This document shows, piece after piece, positions 45,936-56,905 of a DNA stretch of 64,000 nt (its first letter is position 1; each line of letters starts with the position of its first letter). The DNA is taken from the NCBI RefSeq assembly GCF_011386835.1, contig NC_088791.1, positions 33,950,998-34,014,997 of the forward strand, in the 5' to 3' direction. A model generated the notes under the pieces. The model did no database searches. It saw only the letters and a list, made by a program, of their open reading frames with translations, and was not told the origin of the DNA. Source of the stretch: Chrysemys picta bellii (Eukaryota; Chordata; Testudines; Emydidae). Both the position numbers and the translations under genes were made by a program.

Positions 45936-47017
45936 ACAATACAAATAAGAAATAACAGGAGGGACTGACTGGGGGCATATGTGTCAAATTTTGTTTGGTG
46001 AAGGCCATTTTGATTGTATTCTTTGCTGTAAATTTCACGTTATATTGTAATCTCAGTTGTGGATTAAGGCATCTAGGTTATGTGGAAAACCAGTTAAATC
46101 CTGTTAATGAGATCAGGTTATTCTGGACACTGTGTGCTCATGATATGGCGTGAGACACCTCATGCAGGGCCATCAAGTGCAAGCATTCAATGATGCTTCC
46201 ATACTGGAACAAAGGGTTTTCTGTCAGCGGGGCCATTCAGTTTGGAGGACTCTTTATGGAGAAGGCAAGATGAGGGTAACAGGGGGTGGGGAACCTCCCA
46301 GTCAAAGCACATAGGCAGAAATTATTTTAAAATGAGGCTGCTTTTCTAGGCAGGGGACTATTTCATCAACATGTGTAAGCAAAACAATTTGAAGAGAAGA
46401 GAAGACGAGAGAGAAACTGCTTCACATGAGGATGCTGACCAGAATCAGGACTCACAGAGAAGGTGAAGTCAGAGCTAGAAGGGGGTAGCATTTCCATAGT
46501 TCTGTCACTCTTTCGTGCTATTTCAGAGTGAAGTGTTTGTGGTTAAGAAATTATTTTATTAAGTCTTGCTTTGTTGCGATATTGTCCCTGAGGGTTTAAC
46601 TAGAAACCAGAGCTCCCACAGACAGGTGAACATGTATAAGCAACTGGGGTCAGGCACTGCTCCTGGTGTACGGAGTGCAGATTCCCACTGCCTAAGAAGG
46701 ACATCAGACATATGGTCTGCCCCTGATAGTTCTTCCTGATAGTTCCTGATCTAGGAACAGTGATTAGTCACTACCCAGATCCAGGGGGCTTAGAAGCACA
46801 TTGAATTCCATGGTTCAATCCAATCACAAGAAACTGGTGTCCAACAAGAGAGTAGAACCGGGCCAGATTGTGTGAACAGACTCCAAAATTGATGTTTAGT
46901 GATATAGAACCCGATTCACTGCTAAATTACTCTAATTTCATAGCAGTGTAATTCCACTGAAGTTAACAGAATTCCACTGGCATAAAATCTGAGAAGCTCA
47001 TTGGACCATTAACCTTC
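45936..47017. other. No gene seen
   Basis: No supported feature. Near 46910-46990 there are TTACTCTAATT/CAGTGTAATTCC words of an old foldback repeat. Confidence 0.5.
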
Positions 47018-47435
47018 ATTTTCAATAAGTCTTGAAACTCTGGGGAAATTCCAGAAGACTGGAAGAAAGCTAATGTTATCCCAGTATTTCAAAAAGAGTA
47101 AGCGGAATGACTCAGGTAATTATAGGCCTACCAGTCTCACATCGATCCCAAAAAATATAGTGGAGCAGCTGATCCAAGACTCAATTAATAAAAAATTAAA
47201 AGAGGGTAATATCATTAATGGGTTTATGGAAAGTAGATCCTGTCAAATTAACTTGATCTCTTTTTTGGATGAGATTACAAATTGGGTTGATAAAGGTAAT
47301 AGTATTGATTTCATTTGCTTAGATTTCAATAAGGCATTTGATTTGATACTGTATGATATTTTAATTAAAAAACCAGAAAGATGTAAAATTTACATGGCAC
47401 ACACTAAAAACTGTATAAATGATAGGTCTCAATGA

Positions 47436-47575
47436 CCTGAAGAAGAATTCTATGTAAGCTCAAAAGCTTGTATCTCTCACCAACAGAAATTGGTCCAATA
47501 AATGATATTACCCTATACACCTCATCTCTCTAATATCCTGGGACCAACACAACTACAACACTGAATACAGATTTC
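47436..47575 (+). mobile_element. Retroelement 3'-tail insertion within the LINE relic
   Basis: The segment (CCTGAAGAAGAATTC, GCTCAAAAGCTTGTATCTC, GTCCAATAAATGATATTACC, ATATCCTGGGACCAACAC) interrupts the RT. Its layout, GAAGAAG then AAGCTT then AATAAA then a CAACACAACTACAAC end, parallels the 85-bp module at 29151-29235 without being the same sequence. The family is not settled. Confidence 0.55.
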
Positions 47576-48144
47576 AACTGGATGTGTTTCTAGTGGGGTC
47601 CCACAGAGATTAGTTCTTGGTCCTATGCTCTTTAAAATTTAATAATCTGGAAGAAAGCATAAAATCATCATGGATAAAGTTTGCAGATGACACAAGTTCA
47701 GGGAGTGGTAAATGAAGAGGACAGGTCACAGATACAGAGTGATCTAGATTGGTTGGTAAATTAGGCACAAGCAAACAATATGGTGTTTTAATATAGTTAG
47801 GAATATACATCTAGGAAAAAAGAATTTAGAACATACTTGCAGGATAGGGGACTCTATTCTGGGACGCAGTGACTCTGAAAAAGATTTGGAGGTGGGGCCT
47901 GGATAATCAACTGAGAGGCCAAAAGGGCTAATGCATTCCTTGAATGCATAAACAGGGGAATCTTGAGTAGGAGAGCTTGAATACTGTTCTACTTCTTGTG
48001 TCCACAATTCAAAAAGGATGTGAATAAATTGCAGAGTGTTCAAAGAAGAGGCATGAGAATGATTAAAGGATTAGAAAATATGCCTTATCAAGATAGACTC
48101 AAGAAGCTCAAGCTATGTAGCTTAACAAAGAGAAGGGTGAGGGG

Positions 48145-48591
48145 CAAGGCCGGTGCTACCATTAAGGCAAACAAGCCGGTTGCCTAGGGCGCCAAGATTT
48201 GGGGGCGCCAAAAAGTGGTGCCCCCAATTTTTTTTTTTAACAGCGTTCCTGTGCTGGGCTGCCGGAGGCGCGCTGACATGTGCGGGTCAGATTCCCTCCC
48301 CAGCGCAACGGCCACTCCACTTCTCCCGCCTCCCAGACTTGCGGCGCCAAACAGCTGTTTGGCGCCGCAAGCCTGGGAGGGGAGGAGAATTAGAGCGGGG
48401 GCAGCGTGCTCGGGGAGGAGGCGGAGCAGAGGTGGGGAGCTGCAGCACGGCTCCCCGGGGGGGGAGTTGCCGTGGGGGGGGGGCACCTGAGGGCGGGGGG
48501 GGGGGGTGGCGGGGAGCTGCCGCAGGGCTGGGGGTGGGGGCGCAAGTTGGAAGTTTCGCCTAGGGTGCAAAACTTCCTTGCATCGGCCCTG
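48145..48591. mobile_element. hAT MITE (447 bp) with exact 8-bp TSD, inserted in a LINE
   Basis: The left end is CAAGGCCGGTGC and the right end TGCATCGGCCCTG. The octamer GTGAGGGG flanks both sides (48137-48144 and 48592-48599). Removing the element rejoins the LINE frame. The interior is GC-rich with G-runs and a large palindrome at 48329-48380. Confidence 0.9.
48329..48380. repeat. Perfect 34-bp palindrome with longer imperfect arms
   Basis: Positions 48338-48371 read the same on both strands, centred on CAG|CTG at 48354/48355. With one mismatch the symmetry extends to 48329-48380. It lies in the middle of a hAT MITE and can form a cruciform or a hairpin. Confidence 0.95.
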
Positions 48592-48700
48592 GTGAGGGGT
48601 GACTTGATTACAGTCCATAAGTAATGTATGTGGAACAAATATTTGATCAAAGTAGCTGGGAGAGGCATAACATGATCCATATTTTCAGGGGTTTCCCTGT

Positions 48701-51063
48701 CATAGTTCACCCGGTCCTTTTTAAAGACTGCATCTAACGCACATCAGATGTCCACTTCACTGCAAGAAAAGATAAAAGAAGGAAGTCAGACCTGATTAAA
48801 TGACTAAGAAAAAGTGTTATCAAAGTTAGCTCTTTCCATTAGGTCTCCCAATGCACGTTGCCTTCTGTGTGTCTTGTCTTCAAGATTGTCACCAGGGCAG
48901 GGATTTGAAGGCGGACAGAAGGAGCTCTTGGGAGTGAGAGAGTTCTGAGAATATGGAGCTGCATGCAAGAAACTGTAAAATCAAGAGCAGGAGAAAGGCA
49001 ACAAAGAGCAGCTAGAGGAGAGAAAACAGAAGAGTTGAAAGCAAAATGGGGTGTTATAGAAATTAGAACAGAAATGTAGGTAGGGATAGAGCTGTGCCGA
49101 TGATTAAAATGAATTTAAATCACTTTAACTTTCTTCTTGAAGAATGAAACTGCACTGTTCTTATCTGCTGCAGATTACAATGGGGTTGGGGGAAATGTTG
49201 TGCAATTAGAAAGTGACCAGATATTTCCTGCTAGAAGTGCAACAGCTGTTATTCCTGTTATACTTGGAAGGACGAATGATATTTCTAACTAAGAATTAAC
49301 TCAAATGTTGGCAAACTTGTTGTTCTTATCCCTACTCTGAGCAAAATGCAGGCCCATAGTGGGCAATTGCCTGGTGGCTGACAGAGCCAATACAAGAGAG
49401 CTCTAATCTGCTCTCCATTATCTCCATGTTCTGTAGTGTGAAAACAGGCAGAGGAACTGAGTTTATTTTAGTGTCATCAGGTGTCATGATGCCTGCACAG
49501 CTGAAACAGAGGGCAGATCAGAACTTCTGCTCACTCTGTCTGGTGCTTCAGCTGCTTTTGCCAGGATAACTACCTCCAGCTCCCTCCATAGAGGAGAAAT
49601 GGAAGAAACTTCCATGAGTTCGCACATACCTGGCCCACAAGGTCCAAAAAGAGGGAGCAAAGAACTCTTGGCCTACAAGCACCAGGGAGAAGGAGTCCCC
49701 TCTCCCTTTGGCTCCCTTTCCTCCTCCCCTCCCCAGCAGTCAAAGAAAACAGCCCTAGCAATTCTATGTAAAGAATACACCAACCCAAGAGAAGAATCCA
49801 TTCAGTGTACTTCCTCTGCCAGTAAGTGTTCTGTTACTGGCCCCAAATTCAGCATCTCTCCCACTCTGTCCATCTGTCTGTCTCAGGGGGGTACAGTGTG
49901 ATTGGTGTGTGTTTGTCTGTCTCTGGGGTTGATGTGTTTTTAAACATGTAGGCTTAATGTTCTAGTAATAAACACAATGACATAAATAATGTAGTTTGAT
50001 ATGCAGCACACAGAGGTGCAATCTGTTCTCTTCAGGGGAATAGCTTTTGTAAAGAACTTGCACAATATATAGGGCTAGATTGTGGCATTAATGTCACTGC
50101 CCTGAGTAGGGGCTATGTGGAGCTGTCTTCATTAGCTGCTCTATATTAACTGGCCGTACAAGATCAGAAATGAGGATATTTGTAGCCAAACTCAACAACT
50201 GCCACCATCAGTGCTGGTTCAGTTTCAGCAGCTATCTTGGTACAGATACCTCAAGATGAAAGGCCAACAAATTACAAAGCATGTTCACCAAGCAATGCTG
50301 TCACACATGGTCATCAAAGCTTTGGTGGTGCAAAAAAGATTGCCAGTGATGGATATAAACTGAATATCCAGCTAGCCCATTATGGACAGAGATAGAGTAC
50401 CACCTGGCTCAATCTCTATCTGCAAGAAGGCAATGACCCTTTGGGATTTGCCATGGTGATGCTGTTGCTGATGGAGTTGCACTGTCCCAGGAAGGGCACC
50501 AGCAAGATTATGCCTCAGAGTAGCACATCTAGTGCTGCTCCTTGTACACAAGGGGAATGCAGTCTGCTCTCTCCAGTACTATGGTCCTGCTCTGTGGCCT
50601 AGTGGATAACGAGGTCAGGGCTGTGACTCCCACCTCTTCCCTTCTGTGCCTGCCCCTTTACGGAGTTCTGCTGTGTAGGGAGGTGGAGGAGGAGCGAGCA
50701 GCCCCCATGCTCCCTACAGTACAGGGCACACAAGGACTGCTGTTGTGAGAGGTCCCTGAGCAACTTCCCAAGAATGGGGGCATTTCGTGCTCACACAAGC
50801 ACCATTCACAAGCTGGGCCATAGAAAATGAGACTGTGTAGAGAGCCATCCTGACATTTGCCGAGGAAAGTATAAGATTACATGTTAACAGGTTTAACTAA
50901 ACATTCAAGTCTGCCACAGGGGACAGCCAGTTGACAAAAAGGGGAGGGCAGGAAGGTGGGCATGGTGTTTAATAATCATTGTCAAGGAAATAGTAGGGGG
51001 AGGGGTGTTGGAAAAAGAGTGACTGGATCTTGGGATGGGTCTATCTGGACAATGGTTTTGAGG
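48701..51063. other. No gene seen
   Basis: No supported feature. Open frames of up to 100 codons (for example 49599-49901) have no motif. A tRNA-like CTGTGGCCTAGTGGATAACG at about 50590 may be a SINE head. Confidence 0.5.
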
Positions 51064-51065
51064 GA

Positions 51066-51157
<92 letters not shown>
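51064..51157. repeat. (GAAA)n microsatellite
   Basis: About 23 uninterrupted GAAA units. The Lys/Glu-rich open frame that spans it is an artefact. Confidence 0.97.
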
Positions 51158-51158
<1 letters not shown>

Positions 51159-53674
51159 CTGGCTAAATACTATGTACACTAGAAACAGAGAAAGAAGGTG
51201 AATAGCAATTGAAGCATATACAGTGAGTTGCATTTAATAGTGCTGAACAGCATGGGAAATGAAAGGATATTTACCTGCTCCTGGTGAAACTCACTCTGCC
51301 TGTATCTATTGCTGAGCCATTTATCCCTTTCAGGGATGACTTTGGTCCTTGCCTAAAAAAGAGTAAATACTTTCACCTTTGTAATGGCAAATACATTTTA
51401 AAAGAGAGAAGGGGGCACCCTAAGCCCCCACTACAAAGGTTTTATTTCCATCCTAAGCATTACTCATTAATTTATGAGCTGCTCAAAAGATATTGTCAAG
51501 GCTAGTTGCATCTGCTAGTCTAGCCCTGGGGAAAAGATTTCTGAAGCCTTTCTTACACCCAATCTTATGCCACTGCCCTAAGTCCTTGGCAGTGCTGGAA
51601 TATAAAACTATTATGTAAATTATTATCCTCTTTTTATTCTGGTAAGAATATAATCTTCCTTACACAAAAGTTTTTAAAAAGAGGAAGAGAAAGAGAAATG
51701 TTTCAAGCAATCATTAATAATTGTATTGCACCTCATGAACTCTAATATCAAGCAGTTATGCTTTAAAATCCTGTACAATCACATATTGAAATGATCTTAT
51801 TATTAAAATGGCCATATACAAGATGCCGGAGAGCTAATTATAAATGTGTAGTGCAATGTATGTTAATAACTGATAATTGTTTGTTTTTCAAAGAGTTTTA
51901 GAAGAGAAATCCACAGTAATCCTAAAAGTTAAGTGGTGTGAATTTGCTGGTGATATTTGTGATGAAAGGCTAAGAAGCCTGGGCTCCCTGTTGTAAAATC
52001 ACAGATATTTGCATTAGAAAGTCTCAGATCTTGCCTCAAACCTGGAAATGCCTTTAAAAGCTCTGGGGTCCAATTGTCCATTCCTCCTATGCACAGGAAG
52101 GAAGACTTGTAGCACAAAAAATAGCTTTAAGATGTAATTGTGACCCCCAAATTCTGGACCAAGGGGTTTGGACACTGGCTTGTAATGGCAGTATGGGCCT
52201 CTATGGCAGCCCAGAATAGATGGAGTACATTACACTCCACTTACACCCTTCATTTCCCCTTTCCTTCCTCTACCCCAGAGGTTAGGAGAGGAGTTGGCAT
52301 AGAGGCATAGTTTCCATAAAACTTACTGCCAGAGTATTTGCAGAGCCTGCTGATGCCACCTTTCCCTATTCTAGTAGCATGAAGGAGCTGTGGTAGAAAT
52401 GGAATACACATTTATAGAAATGGAGCATATATCCTTTTATTTTCCCTATTAGCAAATAATTAGCATACACTGGTGCATGCAGACTGGATTGATCTGAATT
52501 GTCCTGCCCTTTCAACTGTATGTACAACCTCAGACAAAGCCAATTATCAGCACTGTTCTGAGATAAAGGAAAGATAGAAGGGAGCAGAAAATCAAGCCAC
52601 AAGTAACCATGCAAGATTGAGATTCTGTAAGATCAGCTGTCATCAAGCAGAGAAAACAACATACCGAGTAGAGAAGACAAAAGAGAAAAGTTTGCTGAAC
52701 CATAGAATTTGAAAAGATTTCACACATGAGGCTCTGGTATTCTGGACCAGAAAGGATGTTGTTGTCAGATAAGCCATTATATTGGACATTGCTCCAGACC
52801 TGCCAAAATGGCATCCATTTACATTTGGCTCATGTTTTCAAGGTTTTATTTCCAATCACAATAGCTAGAAACATATTTTTTTAACAGTGAAAGCTGAGAT
52901 TCTGAAGCCCAGTTTTGCAGCAAGACATTAATTTTGAAGCAAATTCCACAGCTGCAGAATCACCAAGTACACCTGTGTGAGATTATTGTTGTTAGTAGTA
53001 AATATTGGTGTTATGGTACCACTCAAAGGCCCCAATCAGTATTAGAGCCCATTATGTTGTGCAGTGTACAGACCCCATGTGGAGGGACATGCCCTTGCAC
53101 TGGAGGAGAGGAGACTAACAAGCTCTTCTGGGCCTATTCAGCACTAATGATGTGCATGTATAAGATATGTTCTTCCTGGAGTGGGGAGGGGCTTCAAAAA
53201 GGAAAAACTGCCACAGTAAGAGGTGGTGAACAGGAGGAGGGCTGCTCCACCAGCTCAGAGACTGCTGACAGAGACAGGTCAGCAAAGAAAGAGACAATTG
53301 TGGGCCTCATTTTTCCCGCAGTATGCTCAAAGAGGAATGGCTGGAAGTAGACCCCACTAAAAGACAATAGATCTGCTAATAGACCAAACCCAAAGAGCTG
53401 AATCCAGAAAGACTGCCTGAGAGACAGGTGACCTTTGCCTTTCTTTGTTTACACTCAGATGTCCCTCTCTCATACAGGAAAGAGAGGAGAAAGGATCTTT
53501 CTTTTGTCTATTTTACTCTGAGAACACCTCATATGTTACAAGGGGGGGGGGACATTATTATGAACTGGAAGTGGGGTCTGGAACGGACGTGAGGGAGCCT
53601 CTGCCCCCCCATCCCACCTCAAAAGAGATGATTTCTGCCCAGAAGAGTTTACAATCTAAAGAATGACTATACAG
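51158..53674. other. No gene seen
   Basis: No supported feature in 2.5 kb. A 138-codon frame at 52934-53350 is rich in Cys/Thr without a recognised domain, and the minus strand is also open in part. Confidence 0.5.
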
Positions 53675-54238
53675 GAAGGATTATACAGGGAAGATTGGAC
53701 TCCACCTCCACCAAAATAGAACCGGATTGCTAGCACGTAAAATTAAAAAGGTCGTAGAGCAGTTTTTAAAATAATGGCTAGTGAAAAACAACAGGTGCAG
53801 AGGAGCATGTGGTTCGGACAGAGACATCCCTTAGAGGATCTCCTTTAATAGATCCTCCCCTATAAGGAGGAGAGGGCTGATGATAAAATATGGGTAGGAT
53901 CTGATGAGAAACAGATGGAAGAAGAGTCCAATACAATTACATCACATAATGGCAAACAGCTAAAAAGTTACAATTTTAAGTGTTTATGTACAAATGCTAG
54001 AAGTCTAAATAATAAACTGTGTGAACTAGAGTGCCTCATATTAAATGAAGATATTGATATAATAGGCATCACAGAAACTTGGTGAATGAGGATAATCAAT
54101 GGAACACAGTAATACCAGGGTACAAAATATATCAGAAGGACAGAACAGGTCGTACTGGTGGGGGAGTGGCACTATATGTGAAAGAAAGTGTAGAGTCAAA
54201 TGAAGTAAAAATCTGAAATGAACCAAACTATACCATAG
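53675..54238 (+). pseudogene. CR1/L3-type LINE relic: end of ORF1 and start of ORF2
   Basis: At 53695-53775 the sequence corresponds to the end of an ORF1 esterase domain (LHLHQNRTGLLARKIKK-like, ending QFLK and a stop). From about 53960 the endonuclease of ORF2 begins: FKCLCTNARSLNNKLCELE, then DIIGITETW followed by a stop, and [14 protein letters not shown] near 54150. The relic stops at 54238, where a solo LTR intervenes, and continues at 55155. Confidence 0.75.
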
Positions 54239-55154
54239 TGAAGGGCCATAATCCATTGAATGTGGATGTAAGATCTTAACTGCAGTTTCTGCTAAGAACT
54301 TTTCATATAGGCCCGGAGTTCACAGCTTGGCCTGGGCCATGGGGGCTGGCTAACAGAGAACAATACATAGCTAAGAGAAAGCTGGGGTAAACAGATAACC
54401 TTGTGTGTTTCAAGTCAGTGAGTGGAGTCAGCATAACTCTGAATGTAATTGGGCATCCTCATCATGAGTTATAGACACATGAAGCGCTGAGAAAGCCCTC
54501 ACGGTTACTCCCTAATGCAGGGAGGAGATAGTGGTACAATACCCCTCAGATCCTAGACAAAGTTCAGGGAGAGGCCTAATATGATTGACATGAGTTATGA
54601 CACCCTCTCCTCACAAATGTATGCCAGTCCTAGCCCACAGAAATGCAAGGATAAACTTATCAACAACTGTTATTGTTAAAAGATACAGACTAACACAGCT
54701 GCTACTCTGAAACCTGTTATTTTTAAGTACTAATTACTGCTTTTTCGCTTTAAATCTCTAGGAATGTATCTGTTGGTCAACCGAGAGAGCTGTTACCTCA
54801 TTCCCCTGAAGCCCCAAATTAAGATTTAACCTATATATTTTAATAGACATAGTTTGCGGGTAATTACCTGTGTGTCATCAATATGTTAATTTGGGCCATG
54901 GGCGGAGCCATTATGTAATCTTTTAGACAATTGGCTTATTGTGCTTATTTTGTCTTGCTGCTAGAACCTATCCAGGGGCTTGGGAAAACCCATCCCTGTT
55001 GTTTCTCTCCACCCAATGAGCACCCTATATAATCCATTGTAATTAATTGTTCTGCAGTGTCTCTGAGCCTGATAAGTAAAGTGACACTCCACCAGCGCTG
55101 TGCGTAATAACTCCTGTGCTTGACTGCTACACGGTGTGGATTTATGATCCTTCA
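54239..55154 (+). mobile_element. Solo LTR of an endogenous retrovirus, 5-bp TSD
   Basis: The LTR starts TGAAGGGCCATAATCC and ends TTTATGATCCTTCA, so TG...CA with inverted ends of about 13 bases. The pentamer CATAG flanks it (54234-54238 and 55155-55159), and removing it rejoins the LINE (ACCATAG then AATCTCTATGG). A TATA box CTATATAA lies at 55025-55032, placing the start of R near 55055; a weak poly(A)-like GATAAGTAAAG follows at about 55072. There is no internal retroviral sequence, so the provirus was lost by recombination between LTRs. TG...CA ends with a 5-bp TSD fit several retroviral groups; the class is undetermined. Confidence 0.85.
54676..54720 (+). repeat. Retroelement-tail fragment inside the solo LTR
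   Basis: AGATACAGACTAACACAGC followed by TGCTACTCTGAAACC is the terminal part of the module also present at 29151-29235. It may be a small insertion in the LTR. Confidence 0.5.
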
Positions 55155-55702
55155 CATAGAATCTCTATGGATAGTAATTCCATGATTGAATAGTAAGAAT
55201 ATAGCAGTAGGGATATACTACCAGCCACCTAACCAGGATGGTGATAGTGACTGTGAAATGCTCAGGGAGATTAGAGAGGTTACAAAATAAAATAAACAAC
55301 TCAATAATAATAACGGGGGATTTCAAGTATCCCCATATTGACTGGGTACATGTCACCTCAGGACAGGATGCAGAGATAAAGTTTCTTGACATCTTAAATG
55401 ACTGCTTCTTGGAGCAGCTAGTCCTGGAACCCACAAGAGGAGAGGTAATTCTTGATTTAGTCCTAAGTGGAGCACAGAATCTGGACCAAGAGGTGAAAAT
55501 AGCTGAATCACTTGCATCCCTGTGGGGGGAACGATACCACAGCAGTCACCACAGTAGTATTAAATTTCAGAAAGGGGAACTACACAAAAATGAGGAAGTT
55601 AGTTAAATAGAAATTAAAAGGTATGGTGCCAAAGGGAAATCCCTTCAAGTTGCAAAGAACCTTCTTAAACACACCATAATACAGGCTCAATTAAAAGTAT
55701 GT
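55155..55702 (+). pseudogene. CR1/L3-type LINE relic, endonuclease part continued
   Basis: It continues the relic of 53675-54238. A broken frame gives VGIYYQPPNQDGDSDCEML and an ITGDFKYPHIDWVH stretch (55305-55345; the Asp-Asn position reads DFK). It then runs FLDILNDCFLEQLVLEPTRG and ILDLVLSGAQNLDQE, the conserved end of the AP-like endonuclease. The expected SDH motif is altered (SSHHSS). The relic fades near 55702. Confidence 0.8.
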
Positions 55703-56028
55703 CTGTGAACCAAAGTAGGTCTTGTCAGAAGAGGAATACTAGGTATCAACTAACCAAGCAAGCACATTCCTGAGAGAATGGTACAGAAACACATTGACCT
55801 CTCAAGTAACTACATAAACATATTCCTAAGAGGACAGTACAGGAATACACAGACTCCTCATAAAGATAAGGGTGGGATGACACTATAATGGATGAAGATG
55901 TTTTGTTCAAACTGTTCGGTACAAGGAACATATGAAGTGTAACATGTAACTTTCATGTATAAAAAGAGAGTGGAAGGAGGAACATCTTTGTATTGGGGAC
56001 AACATTATGTTGATTGAGCTGATACTTT
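55703..56028. other. No gene seen
   Basis: No supported feature. ACATTCCTGAGAGAATGG (55769) and CATATTCCTAAGAGGACAG (55808) form a short imperfect tandem duplication. Confidence 0.5.
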
Positions 56029-56325
56029 GGCCATCTCTACACTACCACTTATGTCAGCAAAACTTATGTCACTCATGGGTGTGAAAAAAAACACACCCCT
56101 GAGCAACATATTTTTGCTGGCATAAGTGGTAGTGTGCACAGTGCTATGTTGGTGGGAAAGCATCTCCTGCCGACAAAGCTACTGCCACTCGTGGAGATGG
56201 TTTGAGTATGTCAACAGGAGAGCTCTCTTCCATTGGCATAGAGAGGCTACACGAGCAAACTTACAGTGGCACAGCTGCATTGGTACAGCTGTACTGCTGT
56301 AAGCTTGCTATTGGAGACATGGCCC
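56029..56325. mobile_element. MITE with GGCCATGTCT-type inverted ends
   Basis: The left end is GGCCATCTCTACACTACC, the right end the inverse of GGGCCATGTCTCCAATA. The interior has mirrored words (CTTATGTCAGCAAAAC / TTTTTGCTGGCATAAG, and GTGTGAAAAAAAACACACC, itself a hairpin). About 297 bp, no coding capacity, no clear TSD. Related in layout to the other small elements with TCTACACTA termini. Confidence 0.65.
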
Positions 56326-56544
56326 TTGTCACAGGCAGTACCTGTACCTTGCTATGCAGGGTATTAGGACTGTGCTTTGTTGACAATAAACCTGGCCAAG
56401 ACTTTGTCATCAAACAGAGCCTGTGATCTTTATGATTAATACTCAGGTATGTTGAATCAGCGAGCTGCAAGCTATGGAGCTCCAGGAATAGCACAATAGC
56501 AATACAGAGATATAAGAAGAATCAGGAGCTGAGTGAAATTTTTA

Positions 56545-56905
56545 GTAAGAAACGTTATGTGAATTCGTATTAGTTTTGCCAAATTCCTTCTGTTGGAAAA
56601 AAACTGGAAAAAATTCCAACAAAATCCAAAACATTTAGTTTCAACATTTTTAAATGAAATGTTTTGATTTTTCTGGTTCAATGTGATGGTTTCAAAATTT
56701 TCTAAAAAATCAAGATAGTTTAAAAATCAAAACAAAACATTTTGGTTTTGTCAAAACAAAACCTTTTGTTAGACTAGAAACAATTTTTTGACTGTTCAAT
56801 TTGCTGAAAATTTCTGTTTTGTTTTGACTCAAAGTTCATGTTTTCCTTAATTTTTCAGACTTGCCAGTGAACCAAAAAAATCTGTTATGCGCCCAGCTCT
56901 GACTA
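56545..56905. mobile_element. AT-rich MITE family, copy 2
   Basis: Long AAAACA/TGTTTT and GAAAATTT words pair across the element, and the right end is GCGCCCAGCTCTGAC. It is related to 38085-38520. Boundaries are approximate. Confidence 0.45.

Larger units (their letters stand above)
47018..48700 (+). pseudogene. Decayed CR1/L3-type LINE, ORF2 RT region, with two insertions
   Basis: The first open part (47073-47435) reads SGNYRPTSLTSIPKNIVEQL and LDFNKAFDLILYDIL, motifs of the reverse transcriptase fingers and palm. After an insertion (47436-47575) the RT continues with a GFLVGSHRD-type stretch, now broken, and KFADDTSSGSG near 47679 (active-site FADD preserved). HSILRDLENMPYQ-type sequence near 48050-48090 (KGLENMPYQDRLKKLKLCS) precedes the hAT MITE at 48145-48591. 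After it the frame goes on as GDLITVHK. It belongs with the relic at 12285-13716 rather than the young CR1s. Confidence 0.8.

Noticed and set aside
50956..51233. Lys/Glu-rich and Phe/Leu/Ser-rich frames
   Set aside because: They only read through a GAAA microsatellite in two directions.
52934..53350. 138-codon plus-strand frame
   Set aside because: Considered because it is Cys-rich, but there is no domain pattern and the opposite strand is also partly open.
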